Below, piece after piece: positions 35,559 through 47,708 of a DNA stretch of 64,000 nt. The DNA comes from Pseudisothecium myosuroides. Its lineage: Eukaryota; Streptophyta; Bryopsida; Hypnales; Lembophyllaceae. The position numbers and the translations under genes were made by a program. The stretch is from assembly GCA_951799445.1 (NCBI GenBank), contig OX637296.1, positions 3,658,001 to 3,722,000 of the forward strand. The letters run 5' to 3'. Below the pieces are notes generated by a model. That model was not told where the DNA came from. It saw nothing but the letters and a program-made list of their open reading frames with translations, and made no database searches. Position 1 is the first letter of the stretch; every line of letters starts with the position of its first letter.

Positions 35559-36651
35559 GTGGGTGAATGCACGAATTAGAAACACTTAAAGCGTTTTGTC
35601 ACATCCTAGTTTTTGATTTTTTTTTTGGCTATAACTTTTATGTTTTAGCTCCAAATGACTCAAAATTTATAGGGATGATATTCATAACCATTATACACCT
35701 TGACTAATTTTTTTGTAATTTTCAAAAATAATTACTATTTTAAAAGAGCCCTGATAATTTCTCACAATGGATGATTTATGGATTTTTTGCACTTTTTTTA
35801 ATCCAAAAAAAGAATTTTGAGCTAAAATTTGAAGAGAATGGTCTTCTAGTAGACTTATAGCTACTGTATAAAGGATTTTTAAAAATACTTATTTTTATGC
35901 GGTGTACAAGTCCACAAAGAGAGCTCCTTTTTGCATTTTTTTCAAAGGTATGAAACATTATTTTGGTGCGTTTTTTTGTCAAAATCCATCACCAAAAAGT
36001 TTTCACAATTGGACAATTCTTAGATTTTAAAAAAAAATCCTATTTTTTCCAAATTAAAATGTCAAAAGTGTTATTTTCTTCACCGGTTTTAGGGTGAATT
36101 CTATGTCCAAAATTCTAGTGAAGAAAATAACACTTTTGACATTTTAATTTGGAAAAAATAGTTTTTTTTTTTTAAAAAGTCCAAAAAATTGTTCAAAAAT
36201 TAAAAAAACTTTTTGGTGATGGATTTTGACCAAAAAACGCACCAAAATAATGTTTCATACCTTTGAAAAAAATGCAAAAAAGGAGCTCTCTTTGTGGACT
36301 TTTACACCACATAAAAATAAGTATTTTTAAAAATCCTTTGGATTGTAGCTATAAGTCTACTAGAAGACCATTTTCTTCAAATTTCAGCTCAAAATTCCAT
36401 TTTTTGGGTTTAAAAAGTGCAAAACCCCCCTAAATCATCCATTGTGAGAAATTATCGGGGCTGTTTTAAAATAGTAAACTATTTTTGAAAATTACAAAAA
36501 ATTAGGCAAGGTGTAAGTAGTTATGAGTAGCTTCCCTATAAATTTTGAGTCATTTGGAGCTAAAACACAAAAGGTATGGCCCAAAAAAATTTAAAAACTA
36601 GGGTGTGACAAAATGCAACAAATAGTACAAGTGTTTCGTGCATTCACCCAC
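35559..36651. mobile_element. Fold-back (palindromic) element, copy 1, about 1.09 kb
   Basis: Almost the whole element is an inverted repeat with arms of about 500 bp meeting near 36105 ('ttagggtgaattc...'). The ends read TGGGTGAATGCACGAA and CGTGCATTCACCCA. It contains blocks such as GACTTATAGCTACTG, TGGACTT(G/T)TACACC and TTTTTGGTGATGGATTTTGA on one arm and their inverses on the other. A second copy is at 49351-50439. Frames on both arms are mirror artefacts. Confidence 0.85.
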
Positions 36652-39600
36652 GTGGATTGTTGTCATAGTCATTGGAGCCACATTTTGCTTGTCCATTGGT
36701 TCTTTCGGTCCATACTTGACTTGCAATTGGTATAGATAGGTTAGACCAAGCATGTGAGGTAGTTCAACGAACAATCTAATGTTCACTTTTTCTTCTTCTC
36801 CGGCTTGGTATAGTACATTCTTCATATATAGAGTACACCAACACCCACTTGTAGTCACAAATTTCTTGCCAGAGCTTATTTTCCTCAAAACCACTTTTGA
36901 TTTCAGAAATGTGTAGTACACTTGCAAGCAATGGTTGTGTAAAAATCCCACCTCAAAAGACGTAGTCCAGGGTAACTAAACAATGCTTGTACATCATTTC
37001 CCCCAAAATACACTGAAATTGTACTATGGAAAGTATCATTTGGTACAACATACAGAAAGACGTAGAGAATGATTCAAAATACTAAAATTGTTAAGAATTT
37101 CATTATGAAATTGAAAAATGTCAATCCCAATGGTTGTAATGTTGTTACAAAGAATCTACATCCTATGATTTTTTTGATTTTTAAAAGTATTGAAAATTGA
37201 GATAAATAAACGACTTCAAAGTTTATTTTAGAGTAGAGAATCCATAACTGCCTGCAAACTAAAACTCCTCGTAATTTTGGACCCATTGATCAAAATGGAA
37301 TGATTCAAAGCTTTCCACGTACGTATAAGTCTAGAAAATCAATTTCAAATTTTTTTTTTGAAAAAAGTGATTTTTTGATTTGCTCGGACTGCCCGAGTTG
37401 AGAAACAAACAACATAGTAGCCCATAATTTTTGACTCATATTTTCAAATGCAATGAAATTTAGTGCATACAAAAGATATTCCTCGTCCCCACCTTCTACT
37501 AGAATTTCAGCCCAAAATATGCAAATTTCTAGTCACAAGTATTTGTCCTAAATTGCTATGTTGCTTAAAATAGCAGGTTGGTCATTTTGAATTTTGTGTT
37601 CAAAATGATGGTAAGAAAGAAGTAATAAATATTAATTTCAGGGTACATATTTCTCTTGCTCAATTTAGGATACTGCATTCACACATTATAGAACTTTCTT
37701 GAATACACTAAGCGCCCTATTCATTTTGGAGGGAATTGTTTTGCTCTTTTCATAAGCACATGTTAATTCATTATTGCTAAAGTCTATGAACATCAATAGC
37801 AACCTACAGACTCTTCACTTCGAAAAATCATATCTAATTCATTCTAAGTCAAAAAATTACAATAATAATTACAATTTGTTTCTTTTCCATTTCTCTGTCT
37901 ACCTAAAAAAATAGGAAATCATTGGCCAGTTAGTTTCTTCCACACATTTGTTTTTCTCCATAGATGTGCCATTCTTGAGCCTTCTACCTTAGTACCAATC
38001 AGTGTTCTAATTGACACTTCCACCTTGGTCGACTTTGTCTTTTCACTTGTTTTCAACTGTGCATAAATGGTGCAAAAATATTTGCACCAGTAGCACAAGT
38101 TTAGTTCAGTGTGGTGTTCTTTTTTTTTGTAAGTCCAACTTGCTGCCCAAACCTCAGTGGAGGGACATGCACTGGTTTGTTTCTTATGAATCATGGAAAT
38201 TAAGAAAAAGTTCAGTTGCAATTTAAAAACAATGAAAAAAAGTTGGCAAAAAAATCTATAAATTTTTTGTTTAGAGTAAAAAATAGAGAAAAAAATAAAG
38301 AAAAAAATAGACTCAGTATTTGAAAAAGTGCTTCAATATGGGAATTAAATGAAAATAGTTGGTAAAACTCAAAAATAATCCCTAATGTTGATCTAATTCC
38401 TAAATCCTAAGGCCAGTTCTATTGCAAAGAGCAAAAGAAATCAAAATCTTTTTTTTCAAACATTTAATTGTAGGATCTTTTACTAGATTAATATAAAAAT
38501 GTGTGGAAGAAATTTCAACAACTTTGACCATATAGATTGTAAGATATATGCATTTAAAGTGAGAAAAACAAGTTTTATTGCACCTTGTGTGACTAGCTAG
38601 ACTATAGGACTTTGAGTCTTCTTAACTTAAAATTTTTGTATGTAGTTCAATCAATGTTTGATTGACTTTTCCACCTTGGTCAACTTTGTCTTCACTTGCT
38701 TGTTTTCAATTGGTCACAAATGGTGCAAAAATAGTAGCACAAGTAAGGTGGGTACCCCCCTAACCGTCACTTTTTGATACCATGACTATTAGACTGGTCA
38801 AATTTCTATATTTTCTTATTGGCAAGTAAAAGGAGGTTCCAACACACCAAAGAACGTGACATTTGAATGCTATATGTAAAAGTTATAAAAGAACAAAGTT
38901 TGGTTCTAAAACAACAATTTCTTCCACATAGGTAGATAATTGATTTTGAAAATGTACACAGAATGAAGATGGCGGATTAGGGTCAGTGGAGCATTTGAAA
39001 GTGATCACCTTAATACAGGTTGCAATGTTCTCCTTTTCATCAAGTCTAGTTTGGTTTCCAAACCTCAGTAGAGATCATCTAACTCCAAAGTCCAAGGCCA
39101 TTTTTTCAGAAAAAACACTCAAAACTGACATTTCTATTGCAAGTACAAAAAAAAAATCAATTTAAAAAACTAAACTAAATATAGGATCTCTTGCTACACT
39201 AGTTATATAAGGATGTGTGGAAGACATTTCAAAACCTTTGGCTGCGTGCATTACAAGGTATTTGCATTTAAAGTGAAGAAAACAAGTTTCTTGTACCTCG
39301 TGTGAGTGTGTGACTAGGTTAGAGGACTTTGAGTCTTCTTAACTTGTAATTTTTGCCCCATAGATTACGAATTAAAAAAAAATTATGGTGAAGACTTGAA
39401 TTGAGAATCTAAAAAAAGAAATTCAAAAAATATGCACTTGATTTTTATTCTTTAAGAATTTGTTAAGTAGAAGAAGGTACAAGATAGAAGGAAAAACTAA
39501 ATAGTTAATAACTCTAATAAGGAACAAAAACATACTAATTCCAATGTTGAAATTGTTTTAGCAAGCAAAATGAACCTAGTAGAAATTCTCTTTTAAATTG

Positions 39601-40038
39601 TGAAAAGTGAGTAAAAAATCAAAATTAATATGTTATATTTTTAAGAAGATGCAATGAATGTGTGGAAAACAAGATGCTTCATTACTTTTATAGCTTTAAT
39701 CCAAATGGAGTGAATCAAATCTATGAGTGAAAAAGTTTTACAATTTTCATTTCAAGTTTTTTAATTGTTGCCTTTTAAACTCCATTTTATGCCTAGTCTG
39801 GCATAACTTTTGCTCATGGGTACTAATTGAAATAATAATTACAAAAAGCTTATGTATGTTTCTATTGTCAAAAATACGTTTAAAAAAATCACGCTAAAAA
39901 TTGAGATCATAGGAACTTGCCCAAACCTTCAAAAGTCTCTCAAGGGAACATTTGGAATTTCAGGAATTAAGTACAAATGACACTCTTTCATTGGATTAAA
40001 AGATGCATGTTCTTTTCCGTAACTTTGGTTTGCTATAA
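36652..40038. other. AT-rich region with TTAA-family relics
   Basis: 37060-37560 and 38400-38650 are partial reverse-strand relics of the TTAA family. 39080-39955 is a diverged full-length-sized reverse copy related to 51480-52200. A 38010-38165 sequence ('ccaccttggtcgactttgtc', 'ccaaacctcagtggaggg') recurs at 38660-38740 plus 39010-39085, where it is split by the AAGGTGGGT repeat. The frame 36598-36951 (117 aa) has no recognisable domain; its right end is the fold-back terminus. Confidence 0.45.
38739..39000 (+). mobile_element. Small insertion starting AAGGTGGGT, copy 2
   Basis: The sequence AGGTGGGTACC... to ...GTGATCACCT, flanked by TA, interrupts a repeat whose uninterrupted form is at about 38080-38160. 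It matches 6779-6930 over its first ~140 bp. A TIR of only about five bases is visible, so the exact right edge is uncertain. Confidence 0.45.
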
Positions 40039-40950
40039 CCTCCAAAGGACCAAGGCCTTTTTTCTGCCAAAAAACATTCAAAATTGCCATTTCATTTAAA
40101 AATTGTTTTTTTTGCACATCTAACTATAGGATCATACACCTAACTAGTATGATAGTGTGTGGAAAAAATTTCAGAATTTTTGACTGCATAGATTGCAAGA
40201 TATCTGCGTTTAAAGTGAAAAAAACAAGTTTTTCAGCACATTGCGGGACTAGATTTTTTGACTTTGAACATTTCTAACTTAAAATTTTTGCACTACAAAG
40301 TTTTGAGCTTTAAATCTTTATAATAGAGAGTTGAATTAAGAGTCTAGGAATTTTTTTTAAAAAACAACTTAATTTTCATTCTTAAAAAAATTGTTAAGTA
40401 GAAGTAGGTACAAGATAGAAGGAAAATATAAAATATAAATATCTTTTAGATGGAATTAAAATGCACTAATCCCAAATCCCAATGGTGAGATTGTTTTAGC
40501 AAGTAAATTCAACTATGCAAAAAAAAATTGAAAAATTGAAAAGATTGCATTCAAAAATGAATCTTATAAGTTATTTTTTTCAAAAAGATGCTCTAATTGC
40601 CTGAAAAATAAGAATGTCCATAACTTTCTCATAACAAATCCAAATGAAATGAATCAAAGCTTTCTAGATAGACAAAAAAAATAATCTTTGAAAAAAAAAT
40701 TCAGAAAAAAAAATTCAAATTTTTGCAAATTTTTTTTTGGTGCCCGGCCTGCCTCCCGTCCCCTGTTTTGAGCTTATTTGGTCATAACTTTTGTTTCCAG
40801 GCACCGATTGTGAAAAAAATTATATTCCCCAAAAGCTTATCGATTTTTCTATTAAAAAAAATAATTGAAAAAAACAAGAAAAAATTTCAGCCTATAGGTA
40901 CTTGCTCGAAATCCCATTTGTCCCCCAAAGAGACAACAGTCCTTTAGGGA
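40039..40950 (-). mobile_element. TTAA-flanked element, copy D (reverse)
   Basis: A reverse-orientation copy of about 912 bp. The left terminus is mutated (ATAACCTCCAAAGGACC), the right terminus is AGTCCTTTAGGGA followed by TTAA (40951-40954). Interior blocks are collinear with copies B and C. Confidence 0.72.
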
Positions 40951-40999
40951 TTAATGTTATGATGATCTCTTCTCTAAACCTTTAATTATGCATAGTTGA

Positions 41000-42712
41000 C
41001 TAAGATCCAAACATCCATACCAACATTGAGATTGTGTTTGGTAATCTCAAAGCATAGCTTCATTATAAAAAATAACATACCTTGCTACTCTCTACTCCCT
41101 AGGCTAGGCATGTTATTTTTTATAATGTAGCTTTGCTTTCACATTATCTAATTCATACTATAAAGTAGGATTCAAATTGTTCTTTAGTTTGCAAACAATC
41201 TACTTTATAACTTATTGCATTTTTTAAACTAATAAAGACCTCAAATGTAAGCCTAAAAGTATTGAATGAATAGATTTCATGAAAATTGTGAAAACAAAAA
41301 ATGAACATATTCATCTAGTAATCAAATCATTTTTGTTGCCTATCTTGATGATAGGCCTCTACCTTTTGGAGTCAAATTAGGGGTTTGATGGTCACATTGA
41401 TTTTTTCTATTAGTGTGAGTGAAATAATTTTCTACAACCACATTGTTTTAAATTAGTATATTCTCATATTACCATTAGATTACCCTTGTATAGTTTTTGA
41501 AAATCAAATTGGGAATGTTGACTTATAAGAAGCAAGGTATTGACAAGTAGCATCCACTTCTTGAAAAATTAGAGCATAAGTGGCAAAAGACAAACGTACA
41601 TACTTTGAAATCTTTCATATTGTGTACACCAATATCCATGTGATGAAATGACAACTTCTATATGTTAAGTTGTGAATATAAGTCAAGAGTTTAATTTGTT
41701 TTTCTCCTTCACGTAGTTTCATAACTAAAAATCAAGTATATTGACATATTAGTTGTACGCTATCTTATAAAAAAAATTGACGCAAAATCTTTTTTTATAC
41801 TAAGGATTGGGGTCTTTTGGGAAGGACATATATTATATACACAACATGGTTGAATTTGCACTACAAAAAAACAAGGGTATAAATGACTTATCCACAATGA
41901 CTGTAAGCACAACATGACTGCAAAATGACTAATTGAAAATCATTGTTGTGCTCACAGTCATTGTGGACAAGTCATTTATACCCTTGTTTTTTTTAGTGTT
42001 GGAATGTCAACTGACATATAGCAATCCATTCACAAAAGTCAACATTCCTTTACACACTTTTTGTTTTCAAAATTATACGTAGCAATCAAATCTCTACAAT
42101 CCACGTAACTTTATGTGATTTGATCAAATACTTGTCTCCTAGGTTTATTCTACTTATTAAAGACCAAAACTTCAGTGTGTTGGAGAGCAGTGTTGCGGAT
42201 ATCTGTCAACTCTGACATCTAATTAAGATCCTTATCTAAAAAACATCACATCTAGATTCAAGCCAAAAAGTACTATATAGTGCCACGTAATACCTACAGC
42301 TAAATCAAATCCTCATTCAACAGCGACCCATATAGATTCTAACTTGTAATGTATTGTATAGTACCACATAATACTTGCAATTAATTAAGATCCTCATCCA
42401 AAAGCAATCCATATAGATTCTAACCTAAAACGTATTATACAGCATCATGCAGTTAAGATATAGGCACAACATCTCACACCAATATAGTCAATGTACACAG
42501 TCACATGCAAATTCAAATTGGTGCTACACGTTGAAAAATCCACGAAAGTGAGAACTATAAAGCACTAAAGAAAGTTTATATATTCTACTTAAATCTTACA
42601 AGAATAAGACCTATTACCTAAGCAGTTTGCTCTAAAATGCTCAAAATACTAGATGAAGAGAGAGGGACGCATTCTAACCATTCTCTGTTTTTTCAAAGAA
42701 CCCTGAAATATA
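41000..42712 (-). repeat. Long dispersed repeat, inverted copy
   Basis: Read on the minus strand this reproduces 28.84-29.95 kb followed by 30.70-31.75 kb, without the 741-bp insert. It therefore shows the uninterrupted order of the repeat. A CACTA MITE (41859-41998) lies within it. Its outer end has a short palindrome (41050-41137) with CATTATAAAAAATAACAT arms. Confidence 0.6.
41859..41998. mobile_element. CACTA-type MITE, 140 bp
   Basis: Ends CACTACAAAAAAACAAGG and CCTTGTTTTTTTTAGTG are inverse, and the stem continues through GACTTATCCACAATGACTGT and its inverse almost to the centre. TTG flanks both sides (41856-41858, 41999-42001), a 3-bp target duplication as expected for CACTA. It would fold into a near-perfect ~60-bp stem. 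Confidence 0.83.
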
Positions 42713-42720
42713 TTTCTTAA

Positions 42721-43656
42721 CCCCTAAAGGACCATTGTTCTTTCACGGGACAAATGCGTTTTCGGGCAGGTACTTGAGGGCTGAAATTTTTTTGTGATTT
42801 TTTGAAACTTTTTTTGGAGATAGAAAAACTGATAAGCTTTGTGGGAATATAATTTTTTTCACAATCGGTGCCTGGGAAAAAAAGTTATGACCAAATAAGC
42901 ACAAACGAGGGGATGGGGGGCAGCTTGGGCAGCAAAAAAGAAAATGGACAAAAATTTGAATTTTTTTTTAATATTTTTTCTCATAGATTATATTTTTGTC
43001 TATTTGGAAAGCTTTGATTCATTTCATTTGGATGTGTTATGAGAAAGTTACGGACATTCTTGTTTTTCGGGCAGTTAGAGCACCTTCTTGAAAAAAATAA
43101 CTTGTAGGATTCATTTTTGAATGCAATTTTTCAAATTTTTCAAATTTTTTTTTTGCATGGTTTAGTTTACTTGCTAGAAAAATCTCACCATTGGAATTAG
43201 TGCATTTTAATTCCATCTAAAACATATGAATATTTTAGATTTTCCTTCTATCTCGTACCTACTTCTACTTAACAATTTTTTTAAGAATGAAAATTAAGTT
43301 TTTTTGAATTTCTTTTTTTTTCCTAGACTCTCAACTCAATTCTCCACTATAATCATTTAAAGCTCATAACTCTGTAGTGCAAAAATTTTAAGTTAAAAAT
43401 GTTCAAAGTCAAAAAATCCAGTCCTGCAATGTGCTGAAAACACACTTGTTTTTTCCACTTCAACCGCAGATATCTTGCAATCTGTGCGGTCAAAAATTCT
43501 GAAATTTTTTCCACAATTTTTTATACTAGTTAGGTGTAAGATCTTACAGTTAGATGTAAAAAAAAAAAACCAATTAAATTTTTTTTTAACTCTTTGCTAC
43601 AGAAATGGCAGTGTTCAGTGTTTTTTGGCAGAAAAAAGGCCTCAATCCTTTAGGGG
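42721..43656 (+). mobile_element. TTAA-flanked element, complete copy C (936 bp)
   Basis: CCCCTAAAGGACC at the left, ATCCTTTAGGGG at the right, TTAA on both sides (42717-42720, 43657-43660). Interior collinear with copy B. It sits at the left edge of the duplicated segment that carries the cassette-family gene. Confidence 0.82.
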
Positions 43657-43660
43657 TTAA

Positions 43661-44302
43661 AAACTTTTAATTCCCCATCCTCAACTTTTCAAGGCTAAAT
43701 TATGAAGCATTAACACGTTGAAAGATAAGAGAGTATACTGTAATAATTCAAGAAAAGTAAGCATTCTTTCAGTCAGGACGGTAAATCAATCCCACAAAGT
43801 GAAACGAGCAGGGTGAAAACGTAAGTTTTCGGGGGGTAAAAGTAAAATCTTGCCCCCTATTTTGAGCACTGTGTAGGGCAGGTTATAGACTTGTCCTAGA
43901 TAATTTCTGGTCTCTGATCGCAAATATGAATTTAAAATTTGCAAAAAACAATTTGTATGAAAAATACAAAATTCCTGCGTTTTCACCCTGCTGGTCCCAC
44001 TTTGTGAGACTGTTTTTTTCAGTGTCCTGCTTCTTTCAGTAATGCTTCAGTTAGCAACAAGGACCCTGGAAAAATTTAGGTGACACCCAATTAATATGGG
44101 CTTATTAGTAGAATGTCTTACTCAGTCTACTCACAGACAGTAGAAATACTACCGCAAACGGCGGGCCGTGATTCCTACTCCTGATATTCAACGGGAGCTC
44201 TCTCTCGGGAGCAGTCTCTCGCTCTCATATTGTATGTCCCTCGCTCCCGCTCTGGCTCCTCCCTCTGCCGCCTCCTCCCTCAGAGCTTGCAAGCCGTAAG
44301 CG
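43661..44302 (+). promoter_or_regulatory. Upstream region of the cassette-family gene, shared by all three copies
   Basis: Blocks 'cgttgaaagataagagagta', 'gcattctttcagt', GAATGTCTTACTC and AGTAGAAATACTACC occur in the same order upstream of the copies at 53.4 kb (53100-53400) and, in part, 26.9 kb (27300-27560 reverse). The last ~100 bp before the ATG is pyrimidine-rich (CTCCCTCTGCCGCCTCCTCC), a likely 5' leader. Homology starts close to the end of copy C, suggesting where the duplicated unit begins. Confidence 0.6.
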
Positions 44303-44815
44303 ATGGCGAAATACTTGGACCCTGCGGAACTGAACTACGTAGAGCTTTCTGATTCCACCACCATGCCGGCAGGGAATGCAGCGCCGTCCCCGGGAGGTTC
44401 TTCTTCAAGCGCGTATCAGTTGGCTTCGGAGTCGTCGCCCTGCGAGCGCGGGCGGAACAAGTGCAGCTGTTGCGAGAAGCGCAAGTTCGACATAATCGAA
44501 GGATGCATGGACGAAATGGTGGAGGCCATAGACGAGTTCCGTGACTTGTACCAATTCACCGAGGTCATCAAGAGGGAGTGCAAGTTGCCCAAGTACGACG
44601 TGCTGGTGGAGAGGATCGCCAAGATGAACGAGGAGAAGGAGGAGCGGCTCCAGAAGTTCATGCTGGAGCAGCAAGTTGCCATGGCCAAGATGAACGAGGA
44701 GAAAGAGGAGCGGCTCCAGAAGTTCATGCTGGAGCAGCAAGTTGTCATGGCGAAGGTCATCACCGACGCTGTTAAGGACGCTCTGGGTCGACGTCTTGAC
44801 TCTCCCGCAGAGTAG
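44303..44815 (+). CDS. Intact single-exon gene of an unidentified cassette family, 170 aa
   Basis: The ATG at 44303 opens a 170-codon frame ending TAG at 44815. Residues 1-45 are acidic and Ser/Pro-rich. A cysteine cluster follows (C47, C54, C56, C57, C68; CSCCEKRKFDIIEGC). Residues 78-105 are charged. Then a 22-residue cassette, AKMNEEKEERLQKFMLEQQV plus two residues, occurs twice in tandem (106-127, 128-149; 44618-44683 and 44684-44749), followed by AKVITDAVKDALGRRLDSPAE. The repeat should form a charged helix or coiled coil. No known domain is recognised. GC content and codon use stand out from the flanks. Two decayed paralogs (26.9 kb, 53.4 kb) show this is a duplicated family. It may be a host gene or derive from a mobile element. 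No signal peptide or membrane segment. Confidence 0.7.
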   Translation: MAKYLDPAELNYVELSDSTTMPAGNAAPSPGGSSSSAYQLASESSPCERGRNKCSCCEKRKFDIIEGCMDEMVEAIDEFRDLYQFTEVIKRECKLPKYDVLVERIAKMNEEKEERLQKFMLEQQVAMAKMNEEKEERLQKFMLEQQVVMAKVITDAVKDALGRRLDSPAE

Positions 44816-44904
44816 ATGACTTTGTGGAGCTTGCAGAGAGCTCTGGGAGTCAGTAGCCGCGAGCGCTTAGTCTACGCAGTTTGGCTTGCATGTTTTGCCT
44901 CGGT

Positions 44905-45012
44905 ATGGAGGAGCGGTGGTAGAAGTGTGTGAGGGAACTGAGCTCCCCGTTGGCCTTGCTCATCGCCGAGGCTGTCAACGGGGCTTACATAGGCGCCTGG
45001 ACTCTAGCAGAG
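44905..45012 (+). pseudogene. Decayed duplicate of the C-terminal cassette
   Basis: Starting MEERW then a stop, the frame continues ALLIAEAVNGAYIGAWTLAE. This corresponds to the EERLQKF...AKVITDAVKDALGRRLDSPAE end of the gene 90 bp upstream, and better to the 54.1-kb unit MEEQRYKCKMEAQLSTAKII. It lies in the 3' flank of the intact gene. Confidence 0.55.
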
Positions 45013-47708
45013 CTTGGAAAGTTAACTGAATGCTGAACTGCTTTGAACCGTGTTCCCGCTTGTTTCGGTTCTCTTGTTGCAATTTCATTCCAGTGCAGAC
45101 TACTTTTTATTCATTGATGTATATATTGTTGTCTTTGTTTTTGTTTTTTTGGTACAAATATACAGTCTTTTGCAGGAAGACTGAGCTTTCACTGTGATAT
45201 GTGTTAGCGTGTCATGTGTGAGTTCCGTGCCTGCCTGTTCATGACCCAGAGTAAGTCTGCAAAGCTAACAACGTTGACAGGTGGTAGTGCTAAATTTCTT
45301 TTGAGTTTGTCTGCCGGTAGTTATCCATTTGGCAAAGAGTTGAATTTCAGTTGTTCACGTGGATGTTACGAGCTTCGATCATAAATTGCACTGGGCCTGC
45401 CACTAGAAAGCGATTTATGATCACATCCCGGCCAGCGATCTAGGCATCCCGGTGAGCGACTGCAACAATTCTATCGTTGAGGTGGGGATGGGATATGTAT
45501 CATGAAGAGTTGGTGAGGCATGAGATTACAGAATGCATTGCCTGGGGTTGAATGACAAATTTCTATGTGATCGCAGAATTGTTCCCATCATACTTCAACG
45601 ACTGGATCCAGCCATCCAGGCTCAATCGTGGGTCTTATTAATGTTGTCGCCATGCACTCTGATATTGGGGAGGCCATACGAGCTCTGTCCGTGATGTGGC
45701 CATCTACTTCTACAAGTGGGTGTATGCACCCCTCTCACGTCGATCTGTGCCTGTAAAGCTAGGTCAAGGAGATCCCCTGGCTTCCCTAGCCTCAGGTCAG
45801 TAGCATGGCCCTTGCTTGACATGAGCACATTTATCGGAAGGCTTCAGAGGCAAGCTTTGCTTGGACGTCCAAGCCTCATTGAAGCCTAGCACAGGCTCAC
45901 GTAGTTCACAAATCCAGTGGTTTATTCCCTTCACTGTCTTTGTTGACTTGTTTGCAACGTTCGGGTAGAAGCAGAGTGACGACTCCCTCTCTAGCTTTTT
46001 ACTTTCCGTGACTTAGAGGATGCCTTGTTTGCGGATTTTACGGATGAAGGATGGCACACGAAGACCACTGATGTTAGAGATGTTATCAAGCGCATGTGCA
46101 GTTCGTCTTCTGTGTGTTGATTTCCTGTATCATATTGCTCGCCAGACTCTATATGAGAACTTAAAATTTTTTCCAGGGAGCGTCAGGTGGACTGTCGACA
46201 GTGGGTACCCATGGAGCATCAAGTCGGGGTGCAACTTGTAACCCTTGGCTGTGAAGTCCTGGGATCTAACATGCCCTTCAGTTGTCGCAATGTTGCTGCA
46301 ATTTAGTGTTGGGATATTAAGCATCTGCGAGGCAAACTGTAGATTGCCATGGGACAAGCGCGTGGCCAGCTCAAGGAGATCCCCATCACTAGCCTCAGGT
46401 CAGTAGCATGGCAAGAGTCGTGAAACATAGACTTGCATGCAATTCCTTTTAGACTGTCTCAAATGTTCTTATTTAGTTATTTTCCCGTTTGAATGTATTG
46501 TTGGTGTAATTATGCAAGGTTGGATGGTTTTTAGTACCTTGATGGCGTTCTTTAGCTAAGACTGTCAAAACTTTAAATGAAACTTTGAATCAGAGACAAC
46601 TCGGGTAATATGTTTGTGATAAGAGTGTCAAAGTTTGAATGAAACCTTCAGTTGAATCAGGGACAACTCGGGTGATATGCTCTTGAGAGTGTCTACTTAT
46701 ATGACTGGGTGTTTTGTTTGTTCTTTCGTTCTAAGTAAAGCAATGCTGCGTTTCATTTGTTATTTAATTTGCTACCACGCACATCCAATATAACTGAAAT
46801 AGAAATAGAAAAGTTGTACTTCCATGTTTTGTAGTCAGTGTGTATAGACTCTGAAGTTCTTATTCATCCTTGGTCTTTTTCTGTGTTGCTTTTGAGTGAT
46901 ATTGCTATCAGAGTGCAACTTAGTTTAGGTATGAAGTTTTCTCTCATCCTTGCCTGTGCAATCCTAAACCACAAGCGTGGACAGTGATTTATAAGATTTT
47001 ACTGTAGAAGTACCACAATTGATTTATCAGGTGGTGATTTATCATTCTGTATATTGTGTTTATCTCAGCAGAATTCAGCTGAGAATCTGAACTTCTACCC
47101 GTAAGGGACTGAGGCTCAAATTAGGTCACTTTCATGTTTCTATTTGCAGTTTTAAGTAGGTCATATGAGGAGCTTTTATTTGTTGAATTTTTTTTGTTGA
47201 ACCTTTACACACGAGATTTGCATTGATTCATTTGATATAAATATTTCCTGTCATCTGAATTGTGTTTTTCAAAGTAATTGAAGTGGTAATTTTAAAAGCA
47301 TGAATCTGTATTCTTGCTGCTACTAGATGAGGTCAGCAGCACGATGTGTCCCCTGCTCGAAAGCTTTGAGCTCAGGGTTCCCAGATAGATGAGCTTAATA
47401 TTTGGCAATTGAGCAATCGAATTTCTAAATAATGGGCGCTGAGTACTCGGCATTTTGCTTCCACTAATGAAATTCAACTACAAATGATTTCATATTGACA
47501 AGAATTTTTCCTCCCCTCTGGCTGAATGGATTCGATATGGGCAACATTTAAGGTGATTACTCTGAATTGATTTATTTGCAAGGCCAATCACTACTAACAG
47601 GCTCTTGCTTAAAATGTACAGCTTTTGTTCGTGATGGCCTGTTGATTCTTGAGGTTGCAACTGAATGATCCAAACTTGTGGTTGAATGAGTGTCTTTCTA
47701 TGTTGCAG
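45013..47708. other. GC-moderate region downstream of the cassette-family gene
   Basis: Less AT-rich than the repeat zones, probably 3' untranslated and unique DNA. A ~45-bp sequence (CAAGGAGATCCCC, then CTAGCCTCAGGTCAGTAGCA) occurs at 45764-45809 and again at 46371-46412. Short frames (45622-45828, 46020-46241, 46130-46357) are not recognisable. Confidence 0.4.

Noticed and set aside
36598..36951. 117-aa frame as a gene
   Set aside because: Its C-terminal part lies in the fold-back terminus and the rest has no recognisable domain or coding composition.
44405..44763. Leu- and Ser-rich frames on the minus strand
   Set aside because: Antisense shadows of the 44303-44815 gene, created by its GAG/AAG-rich repeat.
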